Source of the DNA: Stenotrophomonas maltophilia
GTDB taxonomy: Bacteria > Pseudomonadota > Gammaproteobacteria > Xanthomonadales > Xanthomonadaceae
Assembly: GCF_002799155.1 (NCBI RefSeq)
Contig: NZ_NERD01000002.1
Location: forward strand, 4,249,448 to 4,313,447
Direction of reading: 5' to 3'
Length of the DNA stretch: 64,000 nucleotides
The notes under the pieces are model-generated. The model was not told the DNA's origin. It was given only the letters and a program-made list of their open reading frames with translations, and searched no databases. Each line of letters opens with the position of its first letter. Position 1 is the stretch's first letter. Made by a program: the position numbers and the translations under genes. Of this stretch, positions 57,551-64,000 are shown piece after piece.

Positions 57551-58521
57551 GCACCGTGCATGACGCGCTGCAGGCATTGACCGATCTCACCCCCGGGCGG
57601 CAGCAGATCCTCTCCGACGTGGTGGCCGGGTTGTCGCGCACGCCCCGGCAGCTGCCGTCCAAGTACTTCTACGATGCACGCGGCTCGCGCCTGTTCGAGC
57701 AGATCACCCAGACCCCCGAGTACTACCCCACGCGCACCGAGCTGGCGCTGCTGAAGCGCGTGCTGCCGGACATCGCCTGCACCGTTGGCCCGCGCCTGCA
57801 CGTGGTCGAGCTGGGCAGCGGCAGCGGACGCAAGACCGCGCTGCTGCTGGCCGCACTGCACGACCCTGTTGCCTACACGCCGATCGAGATCTCACGGGCC
57901 GCGCTGCTGTCCAGCATCGATCACCTGGCACCGGCGCTGCCCGAGGTGGAGATGCTGCCGGTCTGTGCCGACTTCACCCGCCCTGTCGCCGTTCCCGCAC
58001 CGGAACGTACACCGGCCCGCCGCCTGCTGTTCTTCCCCGGTTCCACATTGGGCAATTTCGCCGAAGTCGATGCCGTCGCCCTGCTGCGGGCGATGCGCCA
58101 GACCATGGGCCGCGACGGCCTGGCCCTGGTCGGCATCGATCTGCACAAGGACCCGGCACTGATCGAAGCGGCCTACAACGATGCGCAGGGCGTCACCGCC
58201 GCGTTCACCCTCAACCTGCTGGCGCGTCTCAATCGCGAGATCGGCAGCGACTTCGACCTCGACGGCTTCCGCCACCGTGCCTGCTACAGCACCGCGCGGC
58301 TGCGCATCGAAACCGACCTGGTCAGCCAGTGGGCGCAGGACGTCCACCTGGATGGCCGCACGTTTCACTTTGCTGCCGGTGAACCCATCCGCGTCGAGTA
58401 CAGCCACAAGTACACCGATGACAGCTTCGACGCGCTGGTGCAGCAGGCCGGCCTGCAGGTCGCGCAGCGCTGGGATGCCGCAAGCCCCGCCTATGGCCTG
58501 CGCCTGCTGCGCATCGCCTAG
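57547..58521 (+). CDS. egtD: L-histidine N(alpha)-methyltransferase EgtD
   Basis: Trimethylates histidine to hercynine using SAM, the first step of ergothioneine synthesis. It is 324 aa. The family signature KYFYDARGSRLFEQITQTPEYYPTRTE is near residue 39, and the SAM-binding ELGSGSGRKT is at 88-97. LLFFPGSTLGNF and the C-terminal FEL-type region follow. It forms a two-gene operon with egtB. No egtA, egtC or egtE is seen in the window. Confidence 0.94.
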   Translation: MSTVHDALQALTDLTPGRQQILSDVVAGLSRTPRQLPSKYFYDARGSRLFEQITQTPEYYPTRTELALLKRVLPDIACTVGPRLHVVELGSGSGRKTALLLAALHDPVAYTPIEISRAALLSSIDHLAPALPEVEMLPVCADFTRPVAVPAPERTPARRLLFFPGSTLGNFAEVDAVALLRAMRQTMGRDGLALVGIDLHKDPALIEAAYNDAQGVTAAFTLNLLARLNREIGSDFDLDGFRHRACYSTARLRIETDLVSQWAQDVHLDGRTFHFAAGEPIRVEYSHKYTDDSFDALVQQAGLQVAQRWDAASPAYGLRLLRIA

Positions 58522-58605
58522 GGCGGCCAATCAGCCGGCGCCCCTTCAGGTTCGGTCGCACCGCTGCCCCTAAGATGGCCGTGCAACGGCAACACGGAGG
58601 ACGCC

Positions 58606-59853
58606 ATGCCCATTCTGACCACGCTCGGCCTGGCGGCCGCCCTCGCGTCGACCCCGCCGCTGCCTGCGGCCCCCGCCGCCACTATCGATCCGGCGTTCAG
58701 CCGCTGCCTGGCGGCACTGCAGGCCACCGCCGCGACCCAGGGCATCAGCGCCGATCGATTCAACGGAATCACCGCCGGGCTCACGCCGGACCCGAGCGTG
58801 CTCGGGCTGCTGGACGCACAACCGGAATTCACCACGCCGATCTGGGATTACCTGGCCGCGCTGGTCGACCGCCAGCGCGTCGATAATGGCCGCACTCTGC
58901 TGCAGCAACATCGCGATCTGCTCGATCGTGTCTCCGCGCAGTACGGCGTCGATCCGGCCACCATCGTCGCGGTCTGGGGCGTGGAGAGCGACTATGGCCG
59001 CGTCTTCGGCAAGCGCCCGCTGCTGCAGTCGCTGGCCACGCTGTCCTGTGCCGGCCGCCGCCAAGCGTTCTTCCGTGGCGAACTGCTGGCGCTGCTCAAG
59101 CTGATCGATCGCGGTGACCTGCAGGGCCAGGGGCTCACCGGTTCCTGGGCCGGCGCCTTCGGGCACACGCAGTTCATGCCCAGTACCTACGCACGTATCG
59201 CGGTCGATGGTGATGGCGATGGCCGCCGCGATCTGGTCGGCAGCATTCCCGACGCGCTGGCGTCGACCGCCAACTACCTCAAGCGTGCCGGTTGGCGCAG
59301 TGGCGAACCGTGGGGCATGGAGGTCCGTGTTCCCGCCGGCTTCAACGCCAGTCTGGCGGGCCGCACCCAGCGCCGGGCCCTTGCCGACTGGCGCGCGCAG
59401 GGCGTGACCGCGCTCGATGGCAGCGTGCTGGCCCCAGCCAACCTGCCGGTCGACGCGCGCGCCGCCCTGCTGCTGCCGGCTGGCATCAAGGGCCCGGCAT
59501 TGCTGGTGTTCCGCAACTACGATGCGATCTACAGCTACAACGCCGCCGAAAGCTATGCGCTGGCGATCGCCACGCTGGCCGACCAGCTGCGTGGCGGCAC
59601 CGGCCTGGCCACCGCCTGGCCGACCGATGATCCCGGCATCGGCCGCGACGAACGCCGCCAGCTGCAGACCCTGCTGCTGGCCCGTGGCCACGACATCGGC
59701 AGCGCCGACGGCATGATCGGCACCGCCACCCGCCGCGCGATCCAGGCCGAGCAGCAGCGCCTGGGCTGGGCCAATGCGGATGGGCGCGCCGGCCAGCGCA
59801 TCCTGCGCGCGTTGCAGCAGGAGGCAGCAGCAGGGGCGCCTGCCAGCCGCTAG
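58606..59853 (+). CDS. Lytic murein transglycosylase, MltB-like
   Basis: Cuts peptidoglycan by non-hydrolytic cleavage in the periplasm. It is 415 aa with a probable signal sequence (TTLGLAAALASTPPLPAAPA). The catalytic Glu127 lies in AVWGVESDYG. FGHTQFMPSTYARIAVDGDGDGRRDL is the second MltB hallmark. A C-terminal peptidoglycan-binding domain follows (DERRQLQTLLLARGHDIGSADGMIGTATRRAIQAEQ). The product looks soluble, not lipidated. It lies 84 bp after egtD. Confidence 0.92.
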   Translation: MPILTTLGLAAALASTPPLPAAPAATIDPAFSRCLAALQATAATQGISADRFNGITAGLTPDPSVLGLLDAQPEFTTPIWDYLAALVDRQRVDNGRTLLQQHRDLLDRVSAQYGVDPATIVAVWGVESDYGRVFGKRPLLQSLATLSCAGRRQAFFRGELLALLKLIDRGDLQGQGLTGSWAGAFGHTQFMPSTYARIAVDGDGDGRRDLVGSIPDALASTANYLKRAGWRSGEPWGMEVRVPAGFNASLAGRTQRRALADWRAQGVTALDGSVLAPANLPVDARAALLLPAGIKGPALLVFRNYDAIYSYNAAESYALAIATLADQLRGGTGLATAWPTDDPGIGRDERRQLQTLLLARGHDIGSADGMIGTATRRAIQAEQQRLGWANADGRAGQRILRALQQEAAAGAPASR

Positions 59854-59914
59854 ACCTTGCCGATCGCACGGCGGCCGCGACATCATCGCCGCGGTCATCA
59901 AGGAGTGTCAGCGC

Positions 59915-60805
59915 ATGCAGTCGAACCCGGACATCAGCACCGGCCTGTACCACGGGCTCGAGGCCTGGCAGATACGCACCCCCAGCGCCACCGCGGTCAT
60001 CAGCGTGTTCGGTGGACAGCTGCTGTCGTTCATTCCAGAGGGGCAGCCGGACCTGCTGTGGCTGTCGCCGAAACGGGCCGGGTTGCCCACGCCGATCCGG
60101 GGCGGGGTTCCGGTGTGCTGGCCGTGGTTCGGTCGCCAGGGCCAGAGCGACGATGCGCTGGCACATGGCCTGGTGCGCACCGCGCGCTGGGAGCTGCTGC
60201 AGGCCCGCCAGGACGATGACGGTGAGCTGGAGCTGCAGCTGGCACCCGCATTGACTGCCGAACGTGGCCTGCGCCTGCAGATGCAGCTGCGCATCGGTCG
60301 CCAGCTGCGGCAGCAACTGGCCACCGAGAACACCGGCACGTCCCCGGTGACCTTCACCCAGGCCCTGCACAGCTACTTCCGGGTCGGCGATGCCCGTCGT
60401 GTCGAAGTCGATGGCCTCGATGGCCTGCTCTATCTGGACAAGTACGAGGACTACGCGCAGCTGCGCCAGCAGCAGGGGCCCTGGTCGTTGCGCGACCCGC
60501 GCGATCCGGGGCGCAGCGACCGCATCTATACCGGTGCCGGTGGCTACTACGTGCTGCGCGATCCCGTCCTGCAGCGGCGGATCGAGATCCGCAGCGAAGG
60601 CAGCCAGACCGTGGTGGCGTGGAATCCGGGCGCGGAGGCGGCGGCGAAGATGGCCGATGTCGGCGACGGTTGGCACGACTACGTGTGCCTGGAAGTGGCC
60701 AATGCAGGGCCAGAGCAGATTACGCTTGCACCCGGCGCGCGCCACCTTCTGGTACAGGTGCTGGCCAGTGAACCGCTGGAGGCCGTGGCCGGACGTTCAG
60801 AGTAG
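59915..60805 (+). CDS. D-hexose-6-phosphate mutarotase (YeaD-like)
   Basis: Aldose-1-epimerase-fold enzyme that interconverts anomers of hexose-6-phosphates. It is 296 aa, starting MQSNPDISTGLYHGLEAWQI, with a good AAGGAG ribosome site at 59900-59905. Motifs are VFGGQLLSF, IRGGVPVCWPWFG, AHGLVRTARWEL, and TVVAWNPGAEAAAKMADVGDG, with the conserved WNPG and a nearby MAD pattern. CLEVANAG ends the core. A 2-bp gap precedes the GYF gene. Confidence 0.92.
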   Translation: MQSNPDISTGLYHGLEAWQIRTPSATAVISVFGGQLLSFIPEGQPDLLWLSPKRAGLPTPIRGGVPVCWPWFGRQGQSDDALAHGLVRTARWELLQARQDDDGELELQLAPALTAERGLRLQMQLRIGRQLRQQLATENTGTSPVTFTQALHSYFRVGDARRVEVDGLDGLLYLDKYEDYAQLRQQQGPWSLRDPRDPGRSDRIYTGAGGYYVLRDPVLQRRIEIRSEGSQTVVAWNPGAEAAAKMADVGDGWHDYVCLEVANAGPEQITLAPGARHLLVQVLASEPLEAVAGRSE

Positions 60806-60807
60806 CG

Positions 60808-61602
60808 ATGGGATCGACAGGAATGGATGGCATGCAGGAAGCACAATGGTGGTACGCCAACAGCAAGCAGAGCGAAGGACCGGTGGACCTGGCCGGGTTG
60901 CGCCGCCTGCGGCAGGACGGCACGGTAACCGCCCACACGCTGATGTGGCGCGAAGGAATGGCATCGTGGCGGCCGCTGGCCGAGCTGGACCCCTCGGTGA
61001 CGCCGCTGGGTCCGACTCCGCTGCCGGTTGAACCGGTGCAGGCCGTCACCGCCAGCGAAGCCCCGAGCGCTGATCCGTCCGACCCCTATCGTGCACCCGC
61101 CGCTTCGCCCGTAGCAGCGACCGCGTCGCAGCTGGAAGGCGACATTGCCTTGTACGCCGCCGTGGTCGGCGGCAACTTCCCCATCTATCGCCAGCGCTGG
61201 CGGCTGGACCAGGGCGTTGCCGAGGGCAGCGGCACCTGGCACTGGCCGGCGTTCCTGATCGGCGTGATCTGGATGGTGTACCGCAGGATGTACCGGCTGG
61301 CGGCGATCTGGGCCGGCCTGCTGGTGTTCTTCAGCATCGCCGAGGCGTTGCTGGGCGTGCCGGAAGGCGTGTCGACGGTCATTACCCTTGCCATCAACGT
61401 CACTGCTGCGATGTATGCCAATCGCTGGTACCTGGCGCACTGCCAGCGCGAGATCGCCCGCGCGCGCGCATTGGCGGGTGACGATGAGGCGCGCCTGCGC
61501 AGCGAGCTGGCCAGACGGGGTGACACCAATGCCCTGGCAGCGGCAGTGGTGGCCATCGCCGTCGTTGCGGTGATGCTGGTGGGGCAGGCGATGGCAGGCT
61601 GA
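60808..61602 (+). CDS. GYF_2-domain protein with DUF2628-like membrane domain
   Basis: A 264-aa protein, starting MGSTGMDGMQEAQWWYANSK; a downstream ATG (60823) and another at 60832 are alternatives. The N-terminal GYF_2 domain reads QWWYANSKQSEGPVDLAGLRRLRQDGTVTAHTLMWREGMASWRPLAEL. A Pro/Ala linker (about 75-105) follows. Then comes a DUF2628-like part with HWPAFLIGVIWMVYRRMYRLAAIWAGLLVFFSIAEALL and more hydrophobic segments. GYF_2 domains bind Pro-rich peptides or may sense protein partners. The membrane part is related to the next gene. Confidence 0.86.
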   Translation: MGSTGMDGMQEAQWWYANSKQSEGPVDLAGLRRLRQDGTVTAHTLMWREGMASWRPLAELDPSVTPLGPTPLPVEPVQAVTASEAPSADPSDPYRAPAASPVAATASQLEGDIALYAAVVGGNFPIYRQRWRLDQGVAEGSGTWHWPAFLIGVIWMVYRRMYRLAAIWAGLLVFFSIAEALLGVPEGVSTVITLAINVTAAMYANRWYLAHCQREIARARALAGDDEARLRSELARRGDTNALAAAVVAIAVVAVMLVGQAMAG

Positions 61603-61672
61603 GGCCGGGCGGCTTCAGATTCGCGCGCACCTGCCGCTACCGCAGGTTCATCACGGGCAAGGAACCGCCGAT

Positions 61673-62218
61673 ATGAATCATCTGGATACCCCGCCGGCTT
61701 CCCCGGCGGATGACAATCCCTATCTCGCGCCCGCCGCAGAGGTGGACGGCACGGCCGCTCCGGCGGACGCGGACTACCTGAACCTCCTTGTGGGACCCAA
61801 CGCGGCGCTCTACCGCCAGCGCTGGCATCTGGACAGCCCGGTGCCGAAGCCGCCGCGGCCGTGGCACTGGCCCGCGTTCCTGGTGCCGACGTACTGGCTG
61901 CTGCACCGGAAGATGTACCTGGCGGCCATTCTCTTCGAACTGGTCCTGTTCGGCATCGCGCTGCTGTCGGCCCACGCCAACCCGCTGCTCACCGTGGCGT
62001 TGCTGGCGGTGCCACGGTTCGCCATCGCCGTGACAGCCAACAGCCTGTACCTGCGCTATTGCACGCGGCTGCTGGCCAAGGTGAAGACTGCCCACGCCGG
62101 GCAGCACAACCGCATCCGCACAGAACTGCAGCGTCGTGGCGGCACCAGCGTGTGGGCGGTGGTGACCGGCATGGCAGCCGTCGCGGTGATCAACACCGTC
62201 GCTCGCCTGGCAGCCTGA
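61673..62218 (+). CDS. DUF2628-like membrane protein, related to the preceding gene
   Basis: A 181-aa protein starting MNHLDTPPASPADDNPYLAP. It has no GYF domain, but its core, ALYRQRWHLDSPVPKPPRPWHWPAFLVPTYWLLHRKMYLAAILFELVLFGIALL, is clearly similar to IYRQRWRLDQGVAEGSGTWHWPAFLIGVIWMVYRRMYRLAAI in the previous gene. The two probably arose by tandem duplication, with the GYF domain fused to or lost from one copy. Two hydrophobic segments follow. Function unknown. Confidence 0.85.
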   Translation: MNHLDTPPASPADDNPYLAPAAEVDGTAAPADADYLNLLVGPNAALYRQRWHLDSPVPKPPRPWHWPAFLVPTYWLLHRKMYLAAILFELVLFGIALLSAHANPLLTVALLAVPRFAIAVTANSLYLRYCTRLLAKVKTAHAGQHNRIRTELQRRGGTSVWAVVTGMAAVAVINTVARLAA

Positions 62219-62227
62219 TCCGTTTGC

Positions 62228-63415
62228 TCAGGCCGGTGCCCGTGCCCGCAGCACCAGCAGGCACAACGCACCGGCCACCAGGCCCCAGAACGCCGAGCCG
62301 ATCCCGGCCAGGGAAACTCCCGAGGCGGTAACCAGGAAGGTGACCAGCGCCGCCTCGCGGTCGCGCTCCACCGCCAACGCACTGGCCAGGCTGTTGCCGA
62401 TGGTGCCAAACAGCGCGATACCGGCCACGCAGGCCACCAGTTCCCTGGGGAAGGCCGCGAACAGCGCCGCCACCGTGGCGCCAAACAGGCCGACGACAAT
62501 ATAGAAAGCGCCCGCGGCCATGGCGGCGGTGTAACGTCGCGCCGGATCCTCATGCGCATCGCGGCCCATGCAGATGGCAGCGGTGATCGCCGCCAGGTTC
62601 AGCGCGTATGCACCGAACGGCGCCAGCAGCGTGTTGACTACGCCGATCCAGCCGATCAGCGGCGACACCGGCGCGTCGTAGCCTGAGGCGCGCATCACCG
62701 CCACACCGGGAATGTTCTGCGAGGCCATGGTGACCACGAACAGGGGCAGGGCAATGCCGGCCACGGCCGTCCACGACAGTGAAGGTGCCACCCACTGTGG
62801 CATTGCCAGTTGCAGCTGTACCTGCTGGGCATGCAGCAGGCCGCGGCTGGCGGCGACGGCGATGCCGACCAGCAGCGTGGCGATCACCGCATAGCGCGGG
62901 AACAGCCGCCGTCCGGCCAGCCAGGTGGCGAACATTGCCAGCGCGAGCACCAGCTGGGTGTTCATGGCCACGAACACATCCAGCCCGAAGCGCAGCAGTA
63001 CACCGGCCAGCATGCCGGCGGCCAGCGCCATCGGCACCCGTTGCATCAGTTGGGCGAAGATGCCCGAAAAGCCCGCCAGCATGCCCAGCAATGCGGCCAG
63101 CAGGAATGCACCCGTGGCCTCAGAGAGCGAGGCGCCGCCGGCACCCACCACCAGCATGGCCGCACCCGGGGTCGACCACGCCGTCACCACCGGCACGCGA
63201 TAACGCAGCGACAGGCCAATGCAGGTCACGCCCATGCCCAGCCCCAGCGCCCACATCCAGGAGGCGATCTGCACCTGATCGGCACCGACGGCCTGTGCAG
63301 CCTGGAACACGATCACGGCTGAGCTGGCGAAGCCCACCAGCACCGTAATGAAGCCAGCGACGATTGCCGGCATCGAAAGATCGCGCCACCACGCGCGCCG
63401 CACCTGCATGCTCAT
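62228..63415 (-). CDS. benE: BenE-family benzoate/proton symporter
   Basis: A 395-aa inner-membrane transporter with about 11 to 12 helices, starting MSMQVRRAWWRDLSMPAIVAGFITVLVGF at 63415 (ATG 63409 is also possible). Motifs typical of BenE are GVTCIGLSLRYRVPVVTAWSTPGAAMLV, VTMASQNIPGVAVMRASGY and AICMGRDAHEDPARRY. No benzoate catabolism genes are visible nearby. A 15-bp tandem repeat stands just upstream. Confidence 0.92.
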   Translation of the reverse strand: MSMQVRRAWWRDLSMPAIVAGFITVLVGFASSAVIVFQAAQAVGADQVQIASWMWALGLGMGVTCIGLSLRYRVPVVTAWSTPGAAMLVVGAGGASLSEATGAFLLAALLGMLAGFSGIFAQLMQRVPMALAAGMLAGVLLRFGLDVFVAMNTQLVLALAMFATWLAGRRLFPRYAVIATLLVGIAVAASRGLLHAQQVQLQLAMPQWVAPSLSWTAVAGIALPLFVVTMASQNIPGVAVMRASGYDAPVSPLIGWIGVVNTLLAPFGAYALNLAAITAAICMGRDAHEDPARRYTAAMAAGAFYIVVGLFGATVAALFAAFPRELVACVAGIALFGTIGNSLASALAVERDREAALVTFLVTASGVSLAGIGSAFWGLVAGALCLLVLRARAPA

Positions 63416-63430
63416 TGCTCTGTCTCCACT

Positions 63431-63460
63431 GTGCATCCCTGCATTGTGCATCCCTGCATT
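63431..63460. repeat. 15-bp perfect tandem duplication upstream of benE
   Basis: GTGCATCCCTGCATT occurs twice in tandem (63431-63445 and 63446-63460), starting 16 bp before the benE ATG on the minus strand. It could be a regulator site or a slippage product. Confidence 0.75.
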
Positions 63461-63572
63461 GATAGGGGGTGCGGCGTTGACCGCGCAACGCGCGGGCAAC
63501 GCCGCAGTGATCTTCGAGCGCACGTCATGCGTGATGTCGTGGTGCTTCTGTCATCACCCTGCAAGAAAAGCC

Positions 63573-63600
63573 TTGACGAAATCTGCAGGATCTCTAGAAT
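63573..63600 (+). promoter_or_regulatory. rrn-type promoter P1
   Basis: TTGACG (63573-63578), 16-bp spacer, TAGAAT (63595-63600). It is the first of three similarly spaced strong promoters pointing out of the window to the right. Confidence 0.75.
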
Positions 63601-63690
63601 TCGCTCCCTTGCTGCAGCGCATCGCTTCTCCGGAAACGACAGGCGAACAGCAACGCCACCACCGACGAACGAGTTGATCGAACGAAGGTG

Positions 63691-63718
63691 TTGACGGACT
63701 CGAAAAGTCCGGCATAAT
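63691..63718 (+). promoter_or_regulatory. rrn-type promoter P2
   Basis: TTGACG (63691-63696), 16-bp spacer, CATAAT (63713-63718), followed by AGGCGGCTCGC as at P3. The spacer contains the small hairpin GGACT-CGAAA-AGTCC. Confidence 0.82.
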
Positions 63719-63812
63719 AGGCGGCTCGCAACGACGAAAGGCCTTCGGGTCCAACGACGAAGCAGCATCGGCAACAACGTCCACTCCGGTGAGACGGCCT
63801 TGAAAAAAGGTG

Positions 63813-63840
63813 TTGACGAAGCGGAAAAGCCGGCTATAAT
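63813..63840 (+). promoter_or_regulatory. rrn-type promoter P3
   Basis: TTGACG (63813-63818), 16-bp spacer, perfect TATAAT (63835-63840), then GGGCGGCTCGC. The spacer is G+C-rich like that of P2. Probably the main promoter of the rRNA operon. Confidence 0.87.
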
Positions 63841-64000
63841 GGGCGGCTCGCTACGAAGGAAACTTCGCAGCATACGGGAACGGCGCTGAGGCCACTTCCC
63901 TGGATCTTTGAAAGTATGCGCAGGTATCTTGTGAAGGCGCCTGCAGGAAGGATGATTGTCCATCTTGCAGACGTTTGATCAAGCAACTATTAATTGTTTT
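63841..64000 (+). other. Leader of an rRNA operon (16S rRNA beyond window edge)
   Basis: After the tandem promoters comes a leader with GATCTTTGAAA (about 63902-63912), which resembles boxA antitermination elements. It is followed by a stem GCGCAGGTAT...AGGCGCCTGC and sequence suited to RNase III processing. The mature 16S rRNA would start just outside the window. This is inferred from promoter strength and layout; the rRNA itself is not visible. Confidence 0.7.

Overview
The window looks like a Stenotrophomonas chromosome (Xanthomonadaceae, S. maltophilia group) around the replication origin. Three things suggest this: the high G+C coding sequence, the gene order gyrB-recF-dnaN-dnaA / rpmH-rnpA-yidC-mnmE, and many short palindromes headed by GTAG, a repeat type known from S. 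maltophilia. The species is an inference; no database was searched.

Region 1 (1-13.5 kb) is the origin block. gyrB (cut by the window edge), recF, dnaN and dnaA run leftward, and rpmH, rnpA, yidC and mnmE run rightward. Five parS-like ParB sites lie between 1.9 and 4.0 kb, two of them inside recF. The 0.99-kb recF-dnaN gap holds DnaA boxes, an A+T-rich tract and an iterated CAGATTT motif, so it is a good oriC candidate. A lipoprotein fusing a NodB deacetylase, a caspase-like peptidase and TPRs sits between yidC and mnmE.

Region 2 (13.5-31.6 kb) is mixed metabolism and envelope: a GlpQ-like phosphodiesterase, a rhomboid protease, a TerC/Alx protein behind a yybP-ykoY-type manganese riboswitch, an RlmI-like methyltransferase, an M19 dipeptidase, an amino-acid permease, LysE, a LysR/oxidoreductase divergent pair, a GST, RmuC, a Cys-rich lipoprotein, a glutathione peroxidase, and the complete mlaFEDCBA phospholipid-transport operon.

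Region 3 (31.8-47 kb) holds the recC-recB-recD operon, a small conserved hypothetical, and a MarR-controlled tripartite efflux operon (MarR, DUF1656, HlyD, outer-membrane factor, FUSC). A 0.69-kb non-coding stretch full of long inverted repeats follows.

Region 4 (47.2-64 kb) holds folE and a three-gene SMC-like operon matching JetA, JetB and JetC of type I Wadjet but with no JetD. Next come a TauE permease, a YchJ-like protein, a diguanylate cyclase, egtB-egtD (ergothioneine), a lytic transglycosylase, a YeaD-like mutarotase, two related small membrane proteins and BenE. The right edge carries three strong promoters, 16-bp spaced and about 120 bp apart, that lead into what should be an rRNA operon just outside the window.

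Two dispersed palindrome families (GTAG-headed, and GGGTCRGA...TCYGACCC) lie mostly at gene ends and probably act partly as terminators. I saw no phage, insertion sequence, CRISPR array or tRNA.
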